From positions 1 to 12,200 of the forward strand of contig CAIVOR010000243.1 of the NCBI GenBank assembly GCA_903907615.1: a stretch of 12,200 nt of DNA, read 5' to 3'. The number at the start of each line of letters is the position of its first letter. The stretch's first letter is position 1. The position numbers were made by a program, and so were the translations under genes. Under the pieces are notes generated by a model that did not search any database, was not told where the DNA came from, and saw only the letters and a list, made by a program, of their open reading frames with translations. The stretch comes from an uncultured Microbacteriaceae bacterium. GTDB taxonomy: Bacteria; Actinomycetota; Actinomycetes; Actinomycetales; Microbacteriaceae. Shown here one piece after another: positions 1-6,038 of the stretch.

Positions 1-904
1 TCACGCCGGCAGCCTGCGGAGCCTTCCAGCCCTTGCCGATCGTCCAGGCGCGCGCTTCCTTCGGGCCGGCCGTGAGGTAAGTCTGCAGGCCCAGTGTGGT
101 GAACCCGATACGGGCCAGTTGGTCGAGGCCCGACTCGTCTTGGCCGGTTGAGGCGAGCAGTTCGCGGGCATCCGCCTCGTCGAGGTCGATGAGCTCGCTT
201 TCGATCTTGGCGTCGAGCAGGATCGCCTTTGCCGGAGCAACGAGCTTTTCGAGCTCGGCACGCTTGGCAGCATCGCCCAGCACCGACTCGTCCACATTGA
301 AGACGAAGATGACCGGCTTGGCAGTGAGGAGCCCGAGCTCTTTGATGGGCTCGAGGTCGATGCCCGACACCGACAGGAGCTTGCCGTCGTTGAGCACAGC
401 CTGTGCGGCGAGCGCGGTCTCGAGCGAGGCGGCCTCAGCCTTCTTGCCCTTGACCTCTTTCTCGATGCGCGGGATCGCCTTCTCGAGTGTCTGCAGGTCG
501 GCCAGAATCAGCTCGGTGTTGATGGTCTCGAGGTCGCTCGCCGGGTTCACCCCGCCCTCGACGTGCACCACATCCGGATCGACAAATCCGCGCACCACCT
601 GGGCGATGGCATCGGCCTCGCGAATGTTGGCCAAGAACTGGTTGCCCAAGCCCTCCCCCACACTGGCACCACGCACGATGCCGGCGATATCCACAAACGA
701 GACGGGCGCGGGCAGGATGCGCTCACTGGCAAAGATGCCGGCGAGCACGTTGAGACGCTCATCCGGAAGGTTGACCACGCCCACGTTGGGCTCGATGGTG
801 GCAAACGGATAGTTGGCCGCCAGCACCTGGTTCTTGGTGAGTGCGTTGAACAGGGTGGACTTGCCAACGTTGGGCAGACCGACGATTCCAATAGTGAGAG
901 CCAC
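1..904 (-). CDS. ychF: Redox-/ribosome-associated P-loop ATPase YchF (partial, 3' end outside window)
   Basis: Obg-family P-loop NTPase of the YchF/OLA1 group, cytosolic, known to bind ribosomes and to prefer ATP over GTP. The frame is open from a GTG at 904-902 to the window edge, giving 301 codons; the family is about 360 residues, so roughly 60 C-terminal residues lie outside. Visible motifs are the P-loop GLPNVGKST (residues 9-17), the G3 motif DIAG (72-75), and NVDE (203-206) in place of the usual NKxD, which is the family hallmark tied to relaxed nucleotide specificity. A charged, coiled-coil-like helical insert covers about 120-180. The C-terminal TGS domain begins near residue 272 and contains the typical AWTI and KAPQAAG segments. 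The frame contains no internal ATG, so GTG is the only sensible start; residues 2-8 (ALTIGIV) match the usual N terminus. Identification is firm. Confidence 0.96.
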   Translation of the reverse strand, partial: MALTIGIVGLPNVGKSTLFNALTKNQVLAANYPFATIEPNVGVVNLPDERLNVLAGIFASERILPAPVSFVDIAGIVRGASVGEGLGNQFLANIREADAIAQVVRGFVDPDVVHVEGGVNPASDLETINTELILADLQTLEKAIPRIEKEVKGKKAEAASLETALAAQAVLNDGKLLSVSGIDLEPIKELGLLTAKPVIFVFNVDESVLGDAAKRAELEKLVAPAKAILLDAKIESELIDLDEADARELLASTGQDESGLDQLARIGFTTLGLQTYLTAGPKEARAWTIGKGWKAPQAAGV

Positions 905-918
905 GAGAGTCAAGCCTA
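905..918 (-). promoter_or_regulatory. Candidate ychF -10 region, short or no leader
   Basis: On the minus strand TAGGCT (918-913) fits the actinobacterial -10 pattern TANNNT and lies 8 nt before the ychF GTG. No Shine-Dalgarno sequence sits between them, which fits a leaderless or nearly leaderless mRNA. No clear -35 box was recognised. The assignment is inferred from spacing only. Confidence 0.4.
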
Positions 919-949
919 CCGGCGGAGGTTCCGGCTCCCCTCACCGAAG

Positions 950-964
950 ACTCGTCACACGAGT
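950..964. repeat. Inverted repeat ACTCGT-CAC-ACGAGT upstream of the toxin-antitoxin pair
   Basis: Two perfect 6-nt arms flank a 3-nt centre in the ychF / antitoxin divergent spacer. The centre lies about 40 nt upstream of the centre of the 990-1003 palindrome. It could be a second operator half, a binding site for another regulator, or chance; arms this short are common in a window of this size. Confidence 0.35.
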
Positions 965-989
965 TATGAACATGCTTGCCCAGAATAAA

Positions 990-1003
990 TGTTACATGTA
1001 ACA
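990..1003. promoter_or_regulatory. 14-bp perfect palindrome, candidate antitoxin operator over the promoter
   Basis: TGTTACATGTAACA is a perfect palindrome ending 9 nt before the ATG at 1013. A candidate promoter overlaps it: TTGCCC (976-981) as -35, and AACAAT (1000-1005) or TAACAA (999-1004) as -10, with a 17-18 nt spacer. Transcription would then begin almost at the 1013 ATG. Type II antitoxins usually repress their own operon through a palindrome at or over the -10 region, so the position suits an autoregulatory operator. A palindrome of this length is expected roughly once by chance in 12 kb, so position rather than length is the argument. Confidence 0.5.
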
Positions 1004-1012
1004 ATGCTGAGT

Positions 1013-1291
1013 ATGACTAGTGGCGACAGAGTGAGCAAACACCGGAGGCGCAAGATGAACGAGGGACTCAAACTCCTGCAGGTCTGGGTTCCCGATAGGA
1101 CGTCCGAGAAATACCTGGCCGAAATTCAACGCCAATGTGTCACCGCCAACGCCGATCCCTTCCGTTCGAAGACACTCGACTGGCTGGAAGATGTCCAATC
1201 GGAGTTCGTCTCACGGCAGCCTGAGTTTGACTGGACCGACTGGGGCATCGATCCCCTCGCGTCAGATGAGTCCGAAACGGCGACCCGTTGA
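1013..1291 (+). CDS. DUF3018 / MazE-like antitoxin
   Basis: Small antitoxin of the DUF3018 family, expected to bind and neutralise the MazF-type toxin encoded next to it and to repress the operon. With the 1013 ATG it is 92 residues. A basic stretch (KHRRRK) leads into GLKLLQVWVPDR, matching the family signature G-L-R-P-x-Q-x-W-V-P-D, followed by a helical part with E-x-x-R-Q (EIQRQ) and an acidic, Trp-rich tail that would wrap the toxin. The start is uncertain. ATG 1013 could be read from a leaderless mRNA. GTG 1031 is also in frame and would give a family-typical N terminus. ATG 1055 has the best ribosome site in the area (GGAGG at 1044-1048, 6-nt gap) but would remove the conserved basic segment. 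Earlier in-frame ATGs at 989 and 1004 lie in or just after the operator palindrome and are unlikely. The last 4 nt overlap the toxin gene. Confidence 0.85.
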   Translation: MTSGDRVSKHRRRKMNEGLKLLQVWVPDRTSEKYLAEIQRQCVTANADPFRSKTLDWLEDVQSEFVSRQPEFDWTDWGIDPLASDESETATR

Positions 1292-1620
1292 AGCGAGGGG
1301 AAATTTGGATTGCTGCAGGAGGAATGTATCCCAGCAAGCCTCGCCCTGTCCTCATTGTTCAAGACAATGCCTTTGCTGAACTCGATTCGCTGACGTTCTT
1401 CCCACTCACCACCCATGAGCTCGACATCCCGGCGCTTCGCATACCGATATCGGTATTAACTTCCGACGGCAGAACTATCGCCAGTTTCGTCGAAGTCGAC
1501 AAGATAACGACACTTCACCGTCGACAGTTCTCGCGAAAAATCGGCGTCGCGACCATACGCGACATGCGCCACATCGAACGCGCGATGCTCGCATTCCTCG
1601 GAATCGGATCTCCCCGTTAG
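1288..1620 (+). CDS. MazF/PemK-type endoribonuclease toxin
   Basis: Sequence-specific mRNA endoribonuclease of the MazF/PemK/CcdB-fold toxin family, 110 residues, the usual length. RGEIW (residues 3-7) and KPRPVLIVQ (17-25) form the family's first strands and carry the conserved catalytic Arg region. A Thr pair after FFPL (41-42) is the conserved S/T position, and SFVEVDKITTL (66-76) matches the later conserved strand. The start is TTG at 1288, sharing TTGA with the antitoxin stop, and there is no Shine-Dalgarno sequence in front, so translation probably depends on coupling to the antitoxin. An internal ATG at residue 13 would delete RGEIW and is rejected. G+C is clearly lower than in neighbouring genes, consistent with horizontal acquisition. 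The cleavage sequence cannot be inferred. The TAG stop overlaps the convergent gene's TAA. Confidence 0.93.
   Translation: MKRGEIWIAAGGMYPSKPRPVLIVQDNAFAELDSLTFFPLTTHELDIPALRIPISVLTSDGRTIASFVEVDKITTLHRRQFSRKIGVATIRDMRHIERAMLAFLGIGSPR
1441..1456. repeat. 16-bp perfect palindrome inside the toxin gene
   Basis: ATACCGATATCGGTAT is self-complementary and lies within the toxin coding sequence, encoding the segment around PISV. In RNA it would form a short hairpin with little or no loop; in DNA it could serve as a protein-binding or restriction-related site. Chance occurrence of one such palindrome in 12 kb is not rare, roughly one in five by simple base counting. Confidence 0.5.
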
Positions 1621-1946
1621 GCCGTGAAGTCAGGCGTCACGTGCCACACCGTTGACGTTTCCAGCGCTTCGAGCACCCACAGCGCCTGCACCTTTGCATG
1701 GTCGTCGTTCACATCGCTGTAGACATCAACCGCGAGGGGCGGCGGCTCGCCGAACTTGGGGATCTCCATCTCAATCCAGGTGTGATCCGAGAGGGGAATC
1801 CATGGGCTGGGCGTTCCGCCGTCGCGCACGACCGAGCCGCACGCCAACGCAACGGAATCGAGCGCATCAATCTTGTTCACCGCGTTGTGCACCACGAGCG
1901 TGGCGCAAAAAGCCGTCTCGAAATCAGGTCGCTTGAGGCTCGTCAC
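1617..1946 (-). CDS. Hypothetical protein downstream of mmsA
   Basis: A 109-residue protein I do not recognise. It starts at GTG 1946-1944, 9 nt after the mmsA stop on the same strand, and is therefore probably co-transcribed with mmsA. No clear Shine-Dalgarno sequence is visible, so coupling to mmsA termination is likely. It has no signal peptide or membrane helix. The N half is mixed (AFCATLVVHNAVNKIDALDS) with two cysteines at residues 13 and 36. The centre is Pro/Trp-rich (PSPWIPLSDHTWIEMEIPKF), and the tail is acidic then hydrophobic, suggesting a small soluble alpha/beta protein. Codon use (G/C-rich third positions) matches the surrounding chromosome, which supports real coding. It ends tail to tail with the toxin gene, sharing 3 bases. 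Confidence 0.75.
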   Translation of the reverse strand: MTSLKRPDFETAFCATLVVHNAVNKIDALDSVALACGSVVRDGGTPSPWIPLSDHTWIEMEIPKFGEPPPLAVDVYSDVNDDHAKVQALWVLEALETSTVWHVTPDFTA

Positions 1947-1955
1947 TTTGCGCTG

Positions 1956-3452
1956 CTAGTTCTGCGGGAAACCGAGGTTGATGCCACCGTGGCTGGGGTC
2001 AAGCCAGCGACTGGTGACGGCCTTCGCGCGCGTATAAAAGTGCACGCCCTCGATGCCGTGCACCTTGGTGTCGCCGAACAGTGACTGCTTCCAGCCGCCA
2101 AACGAGTGATACGCCACCGGCACGGGAATCGGCACGTTGATGCCCACCATGCCCACCTGGATTTCGTTCTGGAAGCGGCGAGCTGCGCCGCCGTCGTTGG
2201 TGAAGATGGCCGTACCGTTGCCGAACGCACCCAAGTTGATGAGGTTCACGCCCTCGTCGTAGCTGGCAACACGAACGATGCTGAGCACCGGACCAAAGAT
2301 TTCCTCGGTGTACACCGTCGACGACGTGGGTACGCGATCGAGCAGCGTGGGTCCGAGCCAGAACCCGGCAGCATCACCATCCACCTCGATACCTCGACCG
2401 TCAACGACCACAGTGGCGCCGTCCTTCGCGGCCACGTCGATGTAACTTGCCACCTTGTCGCGGTGCGCCTCGGTGACTAGGGGCCCCATGTCGCACGAGC
2501 GACGGCCGTCTCCCACCACGAGCTTGGCCATGCGTTCGGTGAGCTTGTCGATGAGCACATCGGCCACGGGCTCCACGGCCACAACCACAGAGATGGCCAT
2601 GCAGCGCTCGCCCGCCGAACCGAATCCGGCGTTGATGGCCGAGTCGGCCACGAGGTCGAGGTCGGCATCCGGCAGCACCAGCATGTGGTTCTTGGCGCCA
2701 CCGAGAGCCTGCACGCGCTTGCCGTTGGCCGCGCCGGTTTCGTAAACGTACTTAGCGATGGGCGTTGACCCCACGAACGAGACCGCGGCCACATCGGGGT
2801 GGGTCAGTAGGCCGTCGACGGCCTCCTTGTCACCGTTGAGAACCGTGAAGACACCGTCCGGCAGGCCGGCCTCTTTCAGAATCTGTCCGAGCCAGATGGC
2901 GGACGAGGGGTCCTTCTCGCTGGGCTTGAGCACGACCGTGTTGCCGGCCGCGATGGCCACGGGGACGAACCACAGCGGAACCATCGCCGGGAAGTTGAAC
3001 GGACTGATGACACCCACAACGCCAATGGGCTGGCGAATCGTGTACACGTCGACGTTGGTGGAGGCGTTCTCGGAGTAGAAACCCTTCAGCAGGTCCTGGA
3101 TGCCGCACGCGAACTCTACGACCTCCTGACCGCGAGTGATTTCACCGAGGGCATCCGAGAGCACCTTGCCGTGCTCGCTCGTGATGATCTCGGCCAACTC
3201 GCCCTTGCGGGAGTTGAGCAGCTCGCGGAACGCAAACATGACCTGGGTGCGCTTTGCCAACGAGGCATCGCGCCAGGCCGGGAAAGCAAGCGAGGCGGAT
3301 TCGATTGCGGCGTCGATCTCGGCACGATTGGCGAGGCCCACGTTCTTTGTGGCCACTCCGAGGGCGGGGTCGAACACGGGCGCGGTGCGGCCGGAGGTGC
3401 TGGGCACGGCGGCGCCATTGATCCAGTGGGGAATGAGCGGAAGATCAGTCAT
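1956..3452 (-). CDS. mmsA: CoA-acylating methylmalonate-semialdehyde dehydrogenase
   Basis: Oxidises methylmalonate semialdehyde or malonate semialdehyde with NAD and CoA to propionyl-CoA or acetyl-CoA, used in valine, beta-alanine and inositol breakdown; cytosolic, ALDH superfamily. At 498 residues it is the normal family length. Visible are the oxyanion-hole Asn153 in PFNFPAM, the cofactor-binding KPSEKDP (176-182), and the nucleophile Cys284 in GSAGERCM. LGGAKNH (250-256) replaces the general-base Glu of hydrolytic ALDHs, the mark of the CoA-dependent subgroup, and EEIFGPVL and the GINVPIPVPVAYHSFGGWK stretch are also typical. The ATG at 3452-3450 has AAGGAA 5 nt upstream. No iol, valine-degradation or beta-alanine genes lie nearby, so its physiological substrate is open. 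Confidence 0.95.
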   Translation of the reverse strand: MTDLPLIPHWINGAAVPSTSGRTAPVFDPALGVATKNVGLANRAEIDAAIESASLAFPAWRDASLAKRTQVMFAFRELLNSRKGELAEIITSEHGKVLSDALGEITRGQEVVEFACGIQDLLKGFYSENASTNVDVYTIRQPIGVVGVISPFNFPAMVPLWFVPVAIAAGNTVVLKPSEKDPSSAIWLGQILKEAGLPDGVFTVLNGDKEAVDGLLTHPDVAAVSFVGSTPIAKYVYETGAANGKRVQALGGAKNHMLVLPDADLDLVADSAINAGFGSAGERCMAISVVVAVEPVADVLIDKLTERMAKLVVGDGRRSCDMGPLVTEAHRDKVASYIDVAAKDGATVVVDGRGIEVDGDAAGFWLGPTLLDRVPTSSTVYTEEIFGPVLSIVRVASYDEGVNLINLGAFGNGTAIFTNDGGAARRFQNEIQVGMVGINVPIPVPVAYHSFGGWKQSLFGDTKVHGIEGVHFYTRAKAVTSRWLDPSHGGINLGFPQN

Positions 3453-3500
3453 ATCAATTCCTTGGTGTGGGTACTACGAATCTAGCCGGTGTCGCACACC
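3453..3500 (-). promoter_or_regulatory. mmsA ribosome site, candidate -10 and inverted repeat
   Basis: Reading the minus strand toward mmsA, there is an inverted repeat GGTGT-GCG-ACACC (3500-3488), a candidate -10 TAGATT (3484-3479), and the ribosome site AAGGAA (3463-3458) 5 nt before the ATG. The inverted repeat sits just upstream of the -10, where an operator would act. No good -35 was found. The same octamer CCGGTGTC recurs at 3573-3580 near the rmuC start. Confidence 0.42.
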
Positions 3501-3579
3501 CGCGCCGAAGACGTTGGGCCGCGCCGGTCAAAGCGAGCACTTGCGGTCGTGGCAACCCGCGACCGTCCGTGGCCGGTGT

Positions 3580-3591
3580 CACACTAAACGC
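3580..3591 (+). promoter_or_regulatory. Candidate rmuC -10 (leaderless spacing)
   Basis: CACACT (3580-3585) keeps the two most conserved -10 positions (A at 2, T at 6) and is exactly 6 nt from the rmuC ATG. No Shine-Dalgarno sequence precedes that ATG. The match is weaker than those before glpX, ispH and xseA. Confidence 0.33.
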
Positions 3592-4770
3592 ATGGATATT
3601 GTTGCGCTGTTGGTGGGAGCCGTCGTCGGCCTCGTGTTGGGATTCCTTGTCGCATGGATCGTGCGCGGGTCGCGAGCGACCCAGAATGGCGACGCGTCGC
3701 TCGGTGTGCGTTTGGCTCAGGCCGAGGCCGTGGGCATGGAGCGCCAAGCCCAGATTGAAGCGCTCGCGCAACGCAACAAAGACTTGGTCGATCAGCAGGA
3801 GCGGGATGCGCGCGTGGTTGCCGAACTGACTCCCATCAAAGAGGTACTGCACCAGATGACCGTCAAGGTCAACGCCATGGAGAACGAGCAGAAGCAACAG
3901 CACGGGCTCATCACCCAGCAGCTCACCGACAGTCGCCGCGCGGGCGACGAATTGCGCGCCACCACCGAATCGCTGGCCAGCGCGCTGCGCTCCAACAACG
4001 TCAAGGGACAGTGGGGTGAGGCACAGCTGCGCCGAATCGTCGAAGTGGCCGGCCTGCTCGAATTCGTTGACTTCTCCACGCAAGAGACCACGAGCACCGA
4101 GGGCGGCAAGATTCGCCCCGACATGACCATTCGCCTTCCCGGCGGTCGCACCATTCTGGTAGATGCCAAGGTGCCGTTTACGGCGTATCTGGAAGCCAGC
4201 CAGATTCCCTCCAACGCCGCGGGCGAGCAGGGCGCACAGCGCGAGAAGCTCCTCAAGGATCACGTGAAGGCGTTGCGCGCGCACATCGACAGCCTCAGTG
4301 GCAAGGCCTACTGGGACGGCTTCGACGGTGCCTCAGAGTTCGTGGTGGCATTCGTGCCCAGCGAATCGCTGCTCTCGGTGGCGCTCGAACTCGACCCCAC
4401 GATTCTCGAATACGCCTTCACCAAGCGCGTTGCCCTGGCCTCACCGGTCAACCTCTGGGCCGTACTCAAGACCGTGGCTTATAGCTGGCGTCAGCAGGTC
4501 GCCGCCGAACAGGTCACCGAGATCATCAAACTCGGACAAGAGCTCTACAAGCGCGTGGGCGTGGTGGCCGGTCACGCCGACACGCTTCGCTCGGCACTCG
4601 ACAAGGCCGTGAAGAGCTACAACGAGTTCGCCGGTTCGCTCGAACGCAACATGCTCACCACCGCCAAGAAGTTCCCCGGCATGGATCCCAACGTCACCCT
4701 CAAAGAGGTTCCGGCCATTGCCTCAACCACCGAGGGATTCCGAAAAGAAGAGCTCACCGGCAACGACTAG
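3592..4770 (+). CDS. rmuC: RmuC family DNA recombination protein
   Basis: RmuC limits DNA inversions and is a membrane-anchored, coiled-coil protein with a putative PD-(D/E)XK nuclease domain; the biochemical role is still loosely defined. Here it has 392 residues. An N-terminal membrane helix (about 4-24) is followed by a basic stop (WIVRGSR), then a long Gln/Glu-rich coiled coil (about 36-135). The RmuC domain starts at GQWGE (139-143), with IRPDM (165-169) and VDAK (180-183) providing the Asp and Lys of the nuclease-like core, then FVPSES and YSWRQQ further on. The frame is open upstream to 3136, but that extension runs antisense to mmsA; the ATG at 3592 places the membrane helix at the N terminus as in the family. 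The MFS gene follows after 29 nt, so co-transcription is plausible. Confidence 0.95.
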   Translation: MDIVALLVGAVVGLVLGFLVAWIVRGSRATQNGDASLGVRLAQAEAVGMERQAQIEALAQRNKDLVDQQERDARVVAELTPIKEVLHQMTVKVNAMENEQKQQHGLITQQLTDSRRAGDELRATTESLASALRSNNVKGQWGEAQLRRIVEVAGLLEFVDFSTQETTSTEGGKIRPDMTIRLPGGRTILVDAKVPFTAYLEASQIPSNAAGEQGAQREKLLKDHVKALRAHIDSLSGKAYWDGFDGASEFVVAFVPSESLLSVALELDPTILEYAFTKRVALASPVNLWAVLKTVAYSWRQQVAAEQVTEIIKLGQELYKRVGVVAGHADTLRSALDKAVKSYNEFAGSLERNMLTTAKKFPGMDPNVTLKEVPAIASTTEGFRKEELTGND

Positions 4771-4799
4771 CCGCGTGCTGTCGGGCATGATGAGAGAAC

Positions 4800-6038
4800 A
4801 TGTCTGACATCGCCCGCAAACTTGCTCCCCGTCCCGTGTGGGCCGGGCGAACGCTGGCGCTCATCGGCATTGTCATCGTGGCGTTCAATCTCCGCACCCT
4901 GCCCGGATCGCTCTCGCCACTCTTCGCGCTCATCGAACAAGAGTTCTCAGTGCCCACGATCGCCATCGGCATCATTGGCGCCATTCCGCCCGCGTGTTTC
5001 GCCGTGGCGTCTCTCGTCACCCCTCGTATCGGCCGACGTATCGGCATCGAGTGGGGTCTGATCGTCAGCCTCGCGTTCAGCCTCGTCGGACAACTCATTC
5101 GGGTGGTCTCCAACGACTGGCTGGGCCTGGCCGTGGGCACCTCGGTGGCGCTCTTCGGCATCGGCATGGGCAACGTGCTGTTGCCGCCGACCATCAAGAA
5201 ATACTTCCCCGATCGCATCAGCCTCGTCACTGCCATCTACGTGAGTGCCATGACGCTCAGCGCGGCGCTGCCCCCGTTTGTGGCCGTGCCGCTGGGCAAC
5301 GCCGTGGGCTGGCGCTGGGAGCTGGTCACATGGGCCGTCGTGACGGGAATCGCGTTCCTGCCGTGGCTCGCACAACTGCGCAAGGAACGACGCGAGACGG
5401 GTGGTGCCGACCACCTCGGTCGACACAACCGTGTGCGGCTCAACCTGTGGCGCTCCCCTACCGCCGTCGCCATCGCCCTGACCCTCGCGGTGTCGTCGCT
5501 CAATGGCTACATCGTCAACGCGTGGCTTCCCATAGCCATGGTGGGCATTGCCGGCGCTTCTCCTGCAACCGCGGGACTCTACTTGGCCCTGTTTGCCATT
5601 GTGGGATTTCCCATGGCGCTCATCGTTCCCGCGCTCGCCCGGCGCGTTCCGCGCACCGACATCTTTGTCTATGTGTCAGCGGCTTTTCACGTTTCGGGGT
5701 ACCTTGGCCTGCTGTTCTTACCCCACGTGATTACCTGGCTCTGGGTCGTCCTGGTGGGACTGGGTGGACTCATCTTCCCGCTCACACTCACCCTCGTGAA
5801 CCTGCGCACCAAGTCGACGAGTGCTTCGCTTCAGGTCAGTGGCTTCTCGCAGATGGGCGCCTACACGGCAGCCCTGTTTGGCCCACTCGTGGTGGGCGTG
5901 TTGCACGAGGTGACCGGTCAGTGGACCGCTTTCCTTGTGCTGATGATCGCCATCTCGCTGTGCGTGATCCCGGCCGCAATCGTTCTCGGCCGCGGGCGCT
6001 TCATCGAAGATGAAGTCGCGCGACAGTCGACGAACTAG
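4800..6038 (+). CDS. MFS transporter, CynX/NimT family
   Basis: A 412-residue inner-membrane carrier of the major facilitator superfamily with about 12 hydrophobic segments in two halves of six, joined by a charged central loop at about 195-220 (RKERRETGGADHLGRH). FNLRTLPGSLSPL after the first helix and GIGMGNVLLPPTIKKYFP in helix 4 are the signature of the CynX/NimT (cyanate / 2-nitroimidazole transporter) group. The true substrate is unknown, and no cyanase or nitroimidazole gene is adjacent. The start at 4800 follows a weak GAGAG ribosome site, and the preceding rmuC stop is 29 nt upstream. The stop TAG is in a CTAG that also provides the glpX stop on the other strand, so no room is left for a classical terminator between them. 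Confidence 0.9.
   Translation: MSDIARKLAPRPVWAGRTLALIGIVIVAFNLRTLPGSLSPLFALIEQEFSVPTIAIGIIGAIPPACFAVASLVTPRIGRRIGIEWGLIVSLAFSLVGQLIRVVSNDWLGLAVGTSVALFGIGMGNVLLPPTIKKYFPDRISLVTAIYVSAMTLSAALPPFVAVPLGNAVGWRWELVTWAVVTGIAFLPWLAQLRKERRETGGADHLGRHNRVRLNLWRSPTAVAIALTLAVSSLNGYIVNAWLPIAMVGIAGASPATAGLYLALFAIVGFPMALIVPALARRVPRTDIFVYVSAAFHVSGYLGLLFLPHVITWLWVVLVGLGGLIFPLTLTLVNLRTKSTSASLQVSGFSQMGAYTAALFGPLVVGVLHEVTGQWTAFLVLMIAISLCVIPAAIVLGRGRFIEDEVARQSTN

Noticed and set aside
96..812. Ser-rich plus-strand frame opposite ychF
   Set aside because: Low-complexity antisense shadow; the ychF frame on the minus strand has clear P-loop and TGS features.
989..1012. Antitoxin start at ATG 989 or 1004
   Set aside because: These ATGs lie at the operator palindrome and candidate -10, so they would hardly be in the transcript, and the added residues have no counterpart in the family.
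950..1620. Toxin-antitoxin cassette as part of a larger phage, integron or defence island
   Set aside because: No integrase, transposase, attachment-site repeat or further defence gene is visible; flanking genes are ordinary chromosomal ones.
3573..3590. CCGGTGTC repeat as evidence of an insertion-sequence target duplication
   Set aside because: The copies flank only 80 bases of ordinary spacer with no element between them, so a shared regulator site or chance is more likely.
3136..3591. Upstream extension of the rmuC reading frame to 3136
   Set aside because: It lies antisense to the well-supported mmsA coding sequence, and the family N terminus (membrane helix) begins at ATG 3592.
3454..4284. 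Long minus-strand open frame opposite rmuC
   Set aside because: Antisense shadow of rmuC caused by G/C-rich codon third positions; composition is His/Arg/Leu-rich and matches no family.
4838..6013. Long plus-strand frame overlapping the MFS gene
   Set aside because: Arg/His/Pro-rich out-of-frame shadow of the transporter, with no membrane helices or motifs.
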